Source of the DNA: FEB-12 sp964503315
GTDB taxonomy: Bacteria > Zixibacteria > MSB-5A5 > GN15 > FEB-12
Assembly (NCBI GenBank): GCA_964503315.1
Contig: CAZCZL010000001.1
Location: 475,615 to 539,614 of the forward strand
Reading direction: 5' to 3'
Length of the DNA: 64,000 bases
Position 1 is the first letter of the stretch. Each line of letters begins with the position of its first letter. Positions 1-8,713 of the stretch are shown here, in pieces. A program made the translations under genes and the position numbers. The notes beneath the pieces were generated by a model, which was given only the letters and a program-made list of their open reading frames with translations, had not been told where the DNA came from and made no database searches.

Positions 1-3000
1 GGGCGGATAATGAACTGATACTCACCATCCTGGAGATTGTAGTCGTAGGTCCGTACGTCGCGTACATTGTCGCCATCGACGTCCGTCGACCACCACGCGG
101 CGCCGGCCACGGTCTGCTCCAAGCGTGAAATTGTGTATTGTGTCGGGTTGATCACTGACAGATCGTATCCGTTGTAGCCGGTGACCACCATTTCATCGGT
201 CAGGACATTGACAGGTGGAAGTTCGCTGGTCGCTGTCACGATAGCCGTCGAATCACCGCCGGAGACGAAATCTGGATTGCCGTCGCGATTCAGGTCACCC
301 GCCGCCAACGCCAGCAGACCAAGCGAATCCTCGCTCAATCCCACTGACACGGAATCAGAGAAGATCCCCAATCCGTCCCCAAAGTAGATTTCAAGGCGAT
401 TGGTCAGACCGTTCACTAGTGAGAGGTCGAGGACGTTGTCGCGATCCACATCAGCCAACACCGCCGACACTACTTGTCCCGAAACAGTAAAGGTATCCAG
501 GGAGAGTATGCTCCCCGCGCCATCTCCCAGAATGCTCAGTACCATACTGGGCGAGGACAGGCTGTCCTGCTGTCTTGTAATGATCACTGCGTCCGAGTGT
601 AGGTCAGCATTGAAGTCCGCACTCGAAATGACAGTTGCCGCGTCAAAAGGCAACCAGGCGATGAATGACGAGGTGGATTGCGCGAAGACGGCGCCGCTGT
701 TGTTCAGCAGGAACTTCACGGAATCACCGGCCACCGTGACGAGGTCGTCACTGGCGTCATCATTGAGGTCCACCGCGTCCAGCGCATCCACCGAGAACGG
801 CAACAGGGTGCTTGATGGAAAGCCACCCAGACCATCACCAAAAAAAACAAGGTCCGGTACGGCGGCAAAATCCAATTGGGCATCGCTATTGAAGTACCCT
901 GTGGATACAGATGGCACCGGTCCTGCATTTGGCGAACGATATGCCGGTGATCCGCTGAAGCTCTCGGTAAAAGAGCGGGCTCCCTGGTTAAGATACGCTG
1001 TGCTCAGAGTTGAGGTGCGGGCGACGAGGTCAAGAAGTGTGTCGCCGTTTAGGAAGCCTACACTAAGAGCCGCGAGTGGAAGAACGGCATAGCCAATTGG
1101 CGCATCCAGCGTTCCGTCCGCGCGGCCATAGGCTATCATGAGGCTGTCACCGACATCCGCGCCGGTAAAGACGAAATCAGCTCGGTTGTCTCCATCCATG
1201 TCTGCCTGGACCAGAGAATACACCGCGGCGGTGTCAATCAACTGAACGAGAAAAGAATCGACATCGCACGCATCTCCCGTGCCGTCAAAGTCTGAATCAA
1301 GTTGACCGGGGTTGTAGGTGAAAGGGCAGTTATCCGCGCCGTCCACTACTCCGTCGCCGTCCTGGTCACCCAACCTCATTTTAGTGATAAAAGCATCATC
1401 CGTCGCCAGATTGGTGTACAGCGGGTTCAAGGTCGGGAAATTGGTAGACAGCGTTCCACCGGCTATGTACGCGTTGCCGCTGTCGTCAATGGCAATGGCT
1501 TCAGCACCGTCTTGACTGTTGCCACCGAGATAGGTGCTAAACAGCAGATCACCAGAACCCGAGAATTTTGTCATAAAGGCATCCCCCACTGGTTGATCGC
1601 CTTGATAGGCGTATAGTGTCGGAAAGTCAGTCGAACTGGTTGACCCGGCCACATAAATATCACCCATAGCGTCAACAACGACGTCTTGAGGAGAATCCAC
1701 ACTATCGCCACCCAGAAATGTGCTGAACAAGATCCCGCTGCCGGAGGTTGACAGTTTGGTGACGAATCCTTCGTCGCCTTCGGATATCGCCCGCCATGGA
1801 TCCTGTAAAGGGAAATTAGAAGAGCCGGAGCTTCCTACAATGTACGCATTCCCCAAGTTATCCACGGCCATCCGCCGTGCGCCTTCATCGCCCAAACCGC
1901 CAATGTACGTGCTGAAAGCCAGAGTCGACCCCGAGGGTTCAAGCCGAGTTACAAATGCGTCGGCAAGCGGCTGATTTGTCTGTAGGGGGTTAAGCGTCGG
2001 GAAATTGATCGATGCAGTTACGCCGGTAACATAGGCATAGCCCATCTTATCAACGGCGATTCCGTTGCCTTGGTCAGTCGAACTTCCTCCAAGGTACGTG
2101 CTATAGAGTAACGTAGACCCAGTTGGCGATATTTTGGTCACAAAGACATCAAAGTCAGGAGAATCGGTTTGGATCGGGGAGACCGTTGGGAAGTCTGTGG
2201 ATGACGTCTTACCTGTGACGAACGCGTTATCTGCTGAATCTAGTGCAAGATCATTGCCTTCGTCGGCCGCGTTTCCTCCAAGGTATGTGCTGTACACCAG
2301 ACTGTTTCCCGTCGGCGACAGTTTCGCCACAAATGCATCCACATCTGCCTGGTCGGTCTGATACTGGTTGAGCAGTGGCCAGTCAGTCGAGCCGGTATTG
2401 CCTGCGATAAAGGCGTTCCCTGCTACATTCACTTTGATAGCATTGCCAACATCTCCGGCGTCACCTCCGAGATAGGTGCTGTAAACGAGAGAGCCTCCAG
2501 ATGACGATATCTTTGATACAAAAACATCAAATCCATTTTCGTCCGACTCAATGGGATCAGCAACCGGGAAATCAGCTGAAGACGTGAAGCCAGTGACAAA
2601 GATCTCATTTGCCGCATTGACCGCTATGGCTCCAATCTGATCTCCGGAATCCCCTCCCAAGTAGGTGCTGTAATCCACGATTGGGTCAATGACCAGCGCC
2701 AACAGGGGACTGTGGTCACTCACGCTAAAAGCGAATCGATTCGGCCCTGTCTCGACAAAGGTCGCGCGTATACTCCGTCTTCCTCCATTCTCGACTTGAT
2801 ATACGATCGGGTTGCGCGTAATGATCGTCCCAAGCTCAGTGATCGCCAGTAATTGACCGGATCCATCCAGACGGACCTCATTCGCACCATCGATCTGCAT
2901 CTCGATCTGCGTATAGTCAGCTCCCGGCGCGACGATCAGATCGTATTCAAGCCGGCCACCACTTCCATACATGCGTACATCGATTCCCGCATACAAGCCG

Positions 3001-3491
3001 GTGTAATAGATCTCAAAGAATGACGGGACATCCCTATACCACTTGCTCGGATCATTACCGATGAAGTAGTTTGTGCTATGACCACATCGATTTGAACCGT
3101 CCACGGCCAGCGCCCCTGAAGAACCTACGAACGAGGTCTTTACCAGCATGAACTTTGGTGCCGATAGCGGGTGGTCTTTCGGTTCGATTGTGCCGCAACC
3201 GTCTGTCTGCTCTAGATGGGTCTCAATGGCATACTGGTAGAAGCCGCCGCGCGTGAACCAGAAGGATGTTTTGCCGTCCATGGCATTGTAAAGTATGCTG
3301 TCCGGCCACTGTCCCATGTTTTGGGTGAACACTAGCGGCCTGCCGGATAGTGCCTGTACAGGACCAACGATTCCATGGTCGGGCACCAGCCGCTCGGCAG
3401 AATACGAGAGGTCGGTGCTCTCGCCTGTGGTGAACGGGACCATCCCAAGCGCTATACTGAGCAGCAGACAGAAAAAGTAACGATGGCCCAT
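1..3491 (-). CDS. Large secreted SBBP-repeat / FG-GAP repeat protein (3' end outside window)
   Basis: The reading frame stays open from the ATG at 3491 to the window edge (about 1,163 codons), so the C-terminus is missing. It begins with a hydrophobic signal peptide (residues ~3-20). Next comes a ~230-residue N-terminal domain of the kind that precedes SBBP repeats, with FTQNMGQWP near residue 50. Seven beta-propeller SBBP repeats follow, each opening with a YSTYLGG-like motif. A thrombospondin type-3-like calcium-binding linker (DQDGDGVVDGADNC, then DSDFDGTGDACD) comes after, then FG-GAP/VCBS-type repeats with DLNDD, DFNAD and DVDRD loops. A cell-surface or secreted adhesion-like role is inferred; no enzyme domain is visible. 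A type IX sorting domain may lie beyond base 1. It is divergent from the kinase gene at 3766. Confidence 0.85.
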   Translation of the reverse strand, partial: MGHRYFFCLLLSIALGMVPFTTGESTDLSYSAERLVPDHGIVGPVQALSGRPLVFTQNMGQWPDSILYNAMDGKTSFWFTRGGFYQYAIETHLEQTDGCGTIEPKDHPLSAPKFMLVKTSFVGSSGALAVDGSNRCGHSTNYFIGNDPSKWYRDVPSFFEIYYTGLYAGIDVRMYGSGGRLEYDLIVAPGADYTQIEMQIDGANEVRLDGSGQLLAITELGTIITRNPIVYQVENGGRRSIRATFVETGPNRFAFSVSDHSPLLALVIDPIVDYSTYLGGDSGDQIGAIAVNAANEIFVTGFTSSADFPVADPIESDENGFDVFVSKISSSGGSLVYSTYLGGDAGDVGNAIKVNVAGNAFIAGNTGSTDWPLLNQYQTDQADVDAFVAKLSPTGNSLVYSTYLGGNAADEGNDLALDSADNAFVTGKTSSTDFPTVSPIQTDSPDFDVFVTKISPTGSTLLYSTYLGGSSTDQGNGIAVDKMGYAYVTGVTASINFPTLNPLQTNQPLADAFVTRLEPSGSTLAFSTYIGGLGDEGARRMAVDNLGNAYIVGSSGSSNFPLQDPWRAISEGDEGFVTKLSTSGSGILFSTFLGGDSVDSPQDVVVDAMGDIYVAGSTSSTDFPTLYAYQGDQPVGDAFMTKFSGSGDLLFSTYLGGNSQDGAEAIAIDDSGNAYIAGGTLSTNFPTLNPLYTNLATDDAFITKMRLGDQDGDGVVDGADNCPFTYNPGQLDSDFDGTGDACDVDSFLVQLIDTAAVYSLVQADMDGDNRADFVFTGADVGDSLMIAYGRADGTLDAPIGYAVLPLAALSVGFLNGDTLLDLVARTSTLSTAYLNQGARSFTESFSGSPAYRSPNAGPVPSVSTGYFNSDAQLDFAAVPDLVFFGDGLGGFPSSTLLPFSVDALDAVDLNDDASDDLVTVAGDSVKFLLNNSGAVFAQSTSSFIAWLPFDAATVISSADFNADLHSDAVIITRQQDSLSSPSMVLSILGDGAGSILSLDTFTVSGQVVSAVLADVDRDNVLDLSLVNGLTNRLEIYFGDGLGIFSDSVSVGLSEDSLGLLALAAGDLNRDGNPDFVSGGDSTAIVTATSELPPVNVLTDEMVVTGYNGYDLSVINPTQYTISRLEQTVAGAAWWSTDVDGDNVRDVRTYDYNLQDGEYQFIIR
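1380..2672 (-). repeat. Seven tandem in-frame SBBP coding repeats, period 189 bp
   Basis: The codons for the STYLGG motif recur with the GTGCT core at 2665, 2476, 2287, 2098, 1909, 1720 and 1534. Five intervals are exactly 189 bp (63 codons) and the last is 186 bp. Each unit also carries a GNAF.TG.T segment and a DAFV.K segment. The repeats are diverged in sequence, so this is an old protein repeat and not a recent DNA duplication. Confidence 0.85.
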
Positions 3492-3536
3492 GGAGCCCCC
3501 ATAATTGTGCATAAAATGTCTGTGATTCTTTTGGCG

Positions 3537-3562
3537 AGTTTATATTAGTATACTATATTTGT
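3537..3562. promoter_or_regulatory. AT-rich divergent intergenic core with palindrome TAGTATACTA
   Basis: The 274-bp gap between the SBBP protein and the kinase holds a very AT-rich stretch with the perfect 10-bp palindrome TAGTATACTA at 3546-3555. TATACT/TATATT-like hexamers on both strands could be -10 elements for either gene. I see nothing else in this gap. Confidence 0.3.
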
Positions 3563-3765
3563 CATGTTTATGCAACCACAAACCATGGGGTTTGGTCGAG
3601 GAGCAATCCCGTTCTTTGTCACACCAGAAGAAACGAGGTCCCCGGTGACCATGTTAAGTTCATTGTCAATTCGGTCGTGTACTCACTTGGAGATTGATCC
3701 TCTTTATTCTTCGACTGGTATATCGCCCGCGGAGCCTAAATCTTTGTCATAGACCTGTTATAAGA

Positions 3766-6195
3766 ATGTTGCCCAACACGACTTTCGGCCCATTTAGGAT
3801 CCTCAACCGCATCGGCGAAGGCGGCATGGGAGTGGTCTATCGCGCACTGGATACGCGAATCAGTCGCGAATGCGCTCTGAAAGTGATCCATGAGCAACTA
3901 TCTGTTTCTCAGAAGTACCGCGATCTTTTGGTCAACGAAGCCAAATCGGTCGCCCAGGTCGACTCTCCCCATGTGGTCAGACTTTGGGAACACGGGGACA
4001 TCGATGGGCAGTTGTACATTGCTCTTGAGATGGTTGATGGCCCCGATCTCCGCCAAGCGGCGGCTATTATGCCATTCGACAAGAAGCTGACATTTGCGGG
4101 CCAGCTTTACTCCGGGATATCTGCCGCGCACAAAGTCGGCCTGCTGCATCGTGATCTCAAACCAGAGAACATCAAAATCACCAAGAACGGCCTACTCAAA
4201 ATCTTGGACTTTGGATTGGCAAAACAGATCTCGGATCCGGCAAAGGAGTTGGCCGCGCACATCCGGACTGTTAGCCTCGATATGGAGCGTGGCTTTGTCG
4301 GGACAATTGGATATGCCGCTCCGGAGCAATTGAGCGGAGAACCAGTATCATTTGGTACGGATCTCTTCTCGGCGGGCGTTGTCATGTATGAACTTCTAAC
4401 CGGTACTCGTCCGTTCCAGGCGGCCCATCCGGGCGGCACTATTTATGCGATTCTCAATGAAGACCCCGCTTCGCCGAGGGATCTCTGTGACGACATTCCG
4501 GTTTGGCTTGAACAGATTGTATTGCGCTGTGTCGCCAAAAGGCCCTCTGACCGGTTCCAGAGCGCCGAAGAGGTTTTGCTGGCTCTCTCACGCACCCATG
4601 CTCAAGAAGAGAGTCTCCCCTATGCTCGAATTCGATCTCGCCAAACGGTAACCATCATTGATCTCAAGAATCTCTCCGATGATCCGAGTTGGGATTACTT
4701 TTGCGAAGGATTTACAGAAGAACTCATCCGAGAATTGGGCCGTCGAACGAAATTGGTGGTTTCGGCCCAACCGTCTGGAGCCTATACCAGAGACATTTCC
4801 AAGTTGATCAGTCGATCTCGCTCCGATTTTGTAATCGTAGGTAGCCTCATGAAGTGGCAAAGCCGGATCAAAATGAACCTGAGCGTCTATCGGAGCCGGG
4901 ATGCTGAACTGATCAGAGGAGAGAGCTTCGAAAGTGGTAGCGAACAGCTCTTCAGCATGCTTTCAAAAGCCGCGAAGGATGTGGCCACCATGCTGGCAAC
5001 CGAAACTGGGTTCGAAGTGATGGAGGTGAGTGACCCGTTGCAGATGAATATTGGAGCTTATGAATACTACCTAAAAGGCCGCGCATACTATCAAACCAAT
5101 AAACCTGAGGACCTCGCTTTCGCAGAGACGATGTATCGTAAAGCATTGGAGATTGACCCGCAGTGTGCGTTCGCTCATGCCGGTCTGTCTGATCTGTACA
5201 CCTTTCAGTATATGTTCTATTACGATCGGAGTGCCGAAAAGATAGCCCTCGCCAAACAAGCAGCAGAGATGGCGCTGAAGATATCGCCGCAGCTTGCCGA
5301 AGGTTATCGTTCCCTTGGGCGATATTACCAGGTACTAGGGGAATTCTCCAAAGCAGAGAGCAACATGGGAAAAGCTATAGATTGCAATCCGAAATATGCG
5401 ATGGCGTACCGAGCTATGGCCTGGCTCAAGGAAGTTCAGGGAGAACATGAAGAGTCCATGCGGTGGGCCAAGAAATCTCTGGAGCTTGCCCCGATGGATC
5501 TGGAGACTCTCATGCTGATTGGACTGCTCTATATGGATACACAGAAATACACCGCCGCTTTATCGACTCTTCAACGTGCGGTCGAACTTGCGCCGGACTA
5601 CGGCCGGGCATATCATGAGCTTGCCACAGTTTTCTTGAAAGTTGGCTCACTCGAGGAAGCGCTACACAATTACGAACTTGCGTCCCGCTATGAAGGCGAT
5701 CCTAACTCGCATATACAGGCAGGGTACCTTTGCATTATCAAGGGTTCTATAAAAAGTGCGCGAGAATACTTCGAATTGTCAGTCAAGAAAGGGTTCTTTC
5801 CCTTCGTCGCCACTTACTTTCTCGGTTATGTGGCGATGCAGGAGGGCGACAGAGAGACCGCACATAAGTACTTTCAGGATTCTGTCAGATTCGGCGCAGA
5901 ATACGACTCTCGCAGCACTTCAAATGCGCACATCTTGATCTATAAGGCACTTGCATTGGCTGCAGATGGGAGTCCGTCAGAAGCAATGGTGGTACTCGAC
6001 GACCTCTCTAACCGAAGCGATCTTGATGGAGAAGGTCTTCATGCAATTGCGCGAGCATATGCACTGCTCAATGACACAGAAAGTACTCGAAAATTCTGCA
6101 AACGTGCTCTTCAATCTCACGCCGGTCCGACAGAAGCTGAACTAAAAATCGACCCGCACCTTACCAATATTCTCGCCGACACATTTGGCATTTAG
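3766..6195 (+). CDS. Ser/Thr protein kinase with TolB/FlgO-like domain and TPR repeats
   Basis: 809 residues from the ATG at 3766; an in-frame start 72 bp upstream adds a tail without kinase homology. Kinase domain ~8-275: glycine loop GEGGMG (17-22), K39, HRDLKPEN (128-135), DFG (148-150) and APE (185-187), so all catalytic residues are present. Residues ~293-412 match the TolB/FlgO-like module often placed between kinase or HTH domains and TPRs (IIDLKNLSDDP, YFCEGFTEELI, VIVGSL). About 433-800 is a TPR array. No transmembrane segment is seen, so it should be cytoplasmic. It probably phosphorylates partners recruited by the TPRs; substrates are unknown. It is a single gene with its own promoter region. 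Confidence 0.88.
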   Translation: MLPNTTFGPFRILNRIGEGGMGVVYRALDTRISRECALKVIHEQLSVSQKYRDLLVNEAKSVAQVDSPHVVRLWEHGDIDGQLYIALEMVDGPDLRQAAAIMPFDKKLTFAGQLYSGISAAHKVGLLHRDLKPENIKITKNGLLKILDFGLAKQISDPAKELAAHIRTVSLDMERGFVGTIGYAAPEQLSGEPVSFGTDLFSAGVVMYELLTGTRPFQAAHPGGTIYAILNEDPASPRDLCDDIPVWLEQIVLRCVAKRPSDRFQSAEEVLLALSRTHAQEESLPYARIRSRQTVTIIDLKNLSDDPSWDYFCEGFTEELIRELGRRTKLVVSAQPSGAYTRDISKLISRSRSDFVIVGSLMKWQSRIKMNLSVYRSRDAELIRGESFESGSEQLFSMLSKAAKDVATMLATETGFEVMEVSDPLQMNIGAYEYYLKGRAYYQTNKPEDLAFAETMYRKALEIDPQCAFAHAGLSDLYTFQYMFYYDRSAEKIALAKQAAEMALKISPQLAEGYRSLGRYYQVLGEFSKAESNMGKAIDCNPKYAMAYRAMAWLKEVQGEHEESMRWAKKSLELAPMDLETLMLIGLLYMDTQKYTAALSTLQRAVELAPDYGRAYHELATVFLKVGSLEEALHNYELASRYEGDPNSHIQAGYLCIIKGSIKSAREYFELSVKKGFFPFVATYFLGYVAMQEGDRETAHKYFQDSVRFGAEYDSRSTSNAHILIYKALALAADGSPSEAMVVLDDLSNRSDLDGEGLHAIARAYALLNDTESTRKFCKRALQSHAGPTEAELKIDPHLTNILADTFGI

Positions 6196-6325
6196 TCCTT
6201 AACCTTTTCAGTCTCTCTGGAAGTCTCATCGCGCACTGCCACAGACAGGAGTGGAAAGAACGAATATTAATATGAAGATCCAATTCTGATGGTCCGGTAG
6301 CGATAACGTGGGTCAATTAAGTCTA

Positions 6326-6409
6326 TGCCGAAGGGGGGACTCGAACCCCCACTCCCTTGCGAGAACTGCGCCCTGAACGCAGCGCGTCTACCAATTTCAC
6401 CACTTCGGC
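6326..6409 (-). tRNA. tRNA-Leu (CAG anticodon)
   Basis: An 84-nt class II tRNA. Acceptor GCCGAAG pairs with CTTCGGC, discriminator A. The anticodon stem CTGCG/CGCAG holds loop TTCAGGG, giving anticodon CAG (codon CUG). It has a long variable arm (TCTCGCAAGGGAG) and T-arm GGGGG-TTCGAGT-CCCCC. No CCA is encoded. Confidence 0.96.
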
Positions 6410-6575
6410 ATTCGTACGTGGGGCAACAAGTTATACCGTCAACCCATTCTGCGCAAGAGCAAAGTGTCACCCCGACGATTCGCGGGTAACTTCCTGTATA
6501 CCAAAGAAGTAACTTGTCGAGCGGCGTTGCAGGCTCGGGACCAGATCGAGTTGACAGATTCCCCGAAACCTTCGC

Positions 6576-6603
6576 TTGACAGCCCCGTACAATAGGGTAT
6601 CTT
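6576..6603 (+). promoter_or_regulatory. Sigma-70-type promoter of the membrane-protein/regulator operon
   Basis: TTGACA at 6576-6581, a 16-bp spacer, and TATCTT at 6598-6603. It places the transcription start at about 6610, immediately before the 20-bp palindrome. The -35 is a perfect consensus match. Confidence 0.65.
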
Positions 6604-6610
6604 ACTTTGG

Positions 6611-6630
6611 ATTTCAAAGTACTTTGAAAT
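6611..6630. promoter_or_regulatory. Perfect 20-bp palindromic operator candidate
   Basis: ATTTCAAAGTACTTTGAAAT is a perfect inverted repeat lying between the predicted -10 and the ribosome-binding site TAAGGAG (6631-6637). Its position over the transcription start suits repression, most simply by the winged-helix protein encoded second in the same operon (7262-7576). That assignment is inferred from adjacency. Confidence 0.6.
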
Positions 6631-6641
6631 TAAGGAGCGCC

Positions 6642-7262
6642 ATGCACGATCCAGACCGTCCCGCCGACCAGATAGAACAGATCCACGCCATGATGACGCG
6701 ATCGACCACCTTTGTCTCCCTCTCCGGCCTCTCCGGCGTGGCAGCAGGCCTGGTCGCGTTCGGCGCCGTCTGGCAGATACATCGACTTCTCCATACGCTC
6801 TGGCTTACCGACGACGTCTTCGCAATGCTACGCGATTCACCGGACAAGGTTCGCGCGCTGACCGGCATATTCCTCTGGACGTTGATAGGAGCCCTCAGTC
6901 TCGCGTTTCTTTTCACCTGGCGACGTTCACGCCGCAACCATATCGATCTCTGGAATATCGCCTCGCGTCGTTTCGCGGTGCATCTCGCTCTGCCGCTTAT
7001 TGCCGGTGGTGCTTTCATAGTGGCACTTGGACTTCGCGACTCCTACGAGATGATCTGTCCCGCCATGCTGATCTTTTTCGGGCTGGCACTTCTAAATGCC
7101 GGAAAATACAGCTTCACCGAGATCGTTGTCCTCGGTACGACTGAGGTCGTGCTCGGCATCATCGCGGCATTTTGGCCCGAAGCGGGACTTATTCTCTGGG
7201 GAGCCGGTTTTGGCATCGCTACCGCAGGGTATGGCATACTGATGTACCTGAAGCACGAATAA
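6642..7262 (+). CDS. Multi-pass membrane protein, first gene of regulator operon
   Basis: 206 residues from the ATG at 6642, which has TAAGGAG five bases upstream; a longer frame starting at 6576 would overlap the promoter and operator. A short acidic N-terminus precedes about six hydrophobic segments (~25-50, 75-92, 105-125, 130-150, 155-172, 178-200). It resembles uncharacterised integral membrane proteins found beside winged-helix regulators. The function is not recognisable. It overlaps the regulator gene by one base (TAATG), so translation is probably coupled. Confidence 0.85.
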   Translation: MHDPDRPADQIEQIHAMMTRSTTFVSLSGLSGVAAGLVAFGAVWQIHRLLHTLWLTDDVFAMLRDSPDKVRALTGIFLWTLIGALSLAFLFTWRRSRRNHIDLWNIASRRFAVHLALPLIAGGAFIVALGLRDSYEMICPAMLIFFGLALLNAGKYSFTEIVVLGTTEVVLGIIAAFWPEAGLILWGAGFGIATAGYGILMYLKHE

Positions 7263-7576
7263 TGAAACAGATCATCAGTCACATCAATAAATGCTTCGAG
7301 AACCGGACTCGTCTGGGGATCATGGCCGCCCTGATGGTCAACGACAGCATTGACTTTAAGGCACTCAAGCAACTGCTCGGGTCGACTGATGGCAATCTCT
7401 CGAGCAATATCTCGACACTTGAGCAGTACGGGTATGTGAAGGTGAAGAAGCAGTTCATCGAAAGGACCGCCAATACATCATACTCGATCACCAAAGTGGG
7501 GCGCAAGGCGTTTCAGGATCACCTGACCGCTCTCGAAGCGATCATCAAGGGTGTCGCTCCGGTTGAGGAGAGATAG
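7262..7576 (+). CDS. Winged-helix transcriptional regulator (HTH_34-like)
   Basis: 104 residues. The pattern NRTRLGIMAAL, DFKALKQLLGSTDGNLSSNISTLEQYGYVKVKK and TSYSITKVGRKAFQDHL matches the small MarR-like winged-helix family in which the recognition helix is followed by a basic wing and a C-terminal dimerisation helix. No ligand domain is present. It sits inside a five-gene operon of membrane proteins whose promoter carries a perfect palindrome, so it is probably an autoregulator. The start at 7262 overlaps the previous stop by one base; the frame is open further upstream but that part reads through the preceding gene. Confidence 0.88.
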   Translation: MKQIISHINKCFENRTRLGIMAALMVNDSIDFKALKQLLGSTDGNLSSNISTLEQYGYVKVKKQFIERTANTSYSITKVGRKAFQDHLTALEAIIKGVAPVEER

Positions 7577-7578
7577 GC

Positions 7579-7794
7579 ATGTATCGAGAGTTCTGCTGCA
7601 TCTCAATTCTGTTCGGCTACGACCGCCCCAGGATCGAACGCATCCGGCGGGATTGTATGCAACTCCACTTCGTCCCGTTGCTGACGGTCTGCTGTGTCAT
7701 CACATTTCTCGGAACTCCCGCCGCACTCCTGGTCACGTTGGGCCTGATCTCCCGAGAATACTCGTCTGTCAATCAATTATCAGAAAGGATATAG
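7579..7794 (+). CDS. Small membrane protein, 71 residues
   Basis: The ATG at 7579 is preceded by GAGGAG and lies two bases after the regulator stop; its stop is two bases before the next ATG. The C-terminal half (residues ~28-58) is hydrophobic and could form one or two membrane spans; the N-terminus is basic with several cysteines. No family is recognised. Tight operon spacing and a good ribosome-binding site are the main support for it being real. Confidence 0.6.
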   Translation: MYREFCCISILFGYDRPRIERIRRDCMQLHFVPLLTVCCVITFLGTPAALLVTLGLISREYSSVNQLSERI

Positions 7795-7796
7795 TC

Positions 7797-8357
7797 ATGG
7801 ATCAGAAATTCCGCCGGAAGGTAACTATCCTCGTGATCATCATCGCCGCGCTGTTGATGATCCCGCTTGTCGCCATGCAATTTACGGAGGAAGTACAGTG
7901 GAGCATCTTCGATTTCGTACTCATGGGTGGACTGCTGTTCGGCACCGGGTTCACGTATTTGTTGGTCACTCGTACGTCGGGGAATCTCGTCTACCGAGCG
8001 GCGTGCGGTGTAGCGCTCGGCGCGGCGCTTCTGCTCATTTGGGCTAACGGCGCGGTCGGTCTTATTGGAAGCGAAAATGAACCCGCAAACCTGATGTACT
8101 TTGGAGTCCTGGCGGTACTTCTCATTGGATCAATCAACGCACGACTCCGGCCTCGCGGCATGGCTATTACGCTGTTCGCGACCGCGGCCGCCCAGGCGTT
8201 GGTCGCAATCATCGCGCTGGCGACAGGGATGCAGAATCTTCCGGAGTCTTCCGTGGCCGAAATTCTGAAAGTCAACGCGTTCTGGGTGGTGTTATTCGCT
8301 GTCTCCGGGTCACTTTTCAGGAACGCGGAACTTGTGGCGAACGAGGCTGCCAAGTGA
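7797..8357 (+). CDS. Multi-pass membrane protein, 186 residues
   Basis: The ATG at 7797 follows AAAGGA. The frame extends upstream to 7551, but that part overlaps two other genes and lacks a ribosome-binding site. About six hydrophobic segments follow a basic start (MDQKFRRK): ~9-28, 37-57, 64-85, 95-110, 117-140 and 155-172. No known catalytic motif is seen. It overlaps the next gene by four bases (GTGA), which indicates coupled translation. Function unknown. Confidence 0.85.
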   Translation: MDQKFRRKVTILVIIIAALLMIPLVAMQFTEEVQWSIFDFVLMGGLLFGTGFTYLLVTRTSGNLVYRAACGVALGAALLLIWANGAVGLIGSENEPANLMYFGVLAVLLIGSINARLRPRGMAITLFATAAAQALVAIIALATGMQNLPESSVAEILKVNAFWVVLFAVSGSLFRNAELVANEAAK

Positions 8358-8641
8358 GCGGTACAGCTTCTCTCCAGAGCGAGTCAGTGCTATCACGAAC
8401 GGTTGATTGGACATTTGGGCTTCTCTTTGTCGTAGTCGGCCTGCTAAACTTGTTTCTGGTCCATCCGGTGCCGGGTGTATTCTACCTCCTATTATCCATC
8501 CTGTACTATCATAGAACTCACCAATTCACACGGTGCAAGTTCGGCGTGACTATTCCACTCGCTGTCAGAATTGTGATCGGGCTGGTGGTCCTTTGGGGGA
8601 CGCTGGCAGTGACCGATTTAGCTGACATGGCGGGTCTCTGA
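8354..8641 (+). CDS. Small membrane protein, 95 residues (GTG start)
   Basis: A GTG start at 8354 overlaps the preceding TGA in the GTGA arrangement. It has three hydrophobic segments (~18-36, 38-52 and 68-88) with a positively charged loop (YYHRTHQFTRCK) between the second and third. It is the last gene of the palindrome-controlled operon. No family assignment. Confidence 0.75.
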   Translation: MSGTASLQSESVLSRTVDWTFGLLFVVVGLLNLFLVHPVPGVFYLLLSILYYHRTHQFTRCKFGVTIPLAVRIVIGLVVLWGTLAVTDLADMAGL

Positions 8642-8713
8642 CCGGCTCGTGTTACACTGCCACCCGCCACAAGTCGCGTGACTGCCGGCCGAAATTCTAT
8701 TACCTTTGCGGTG

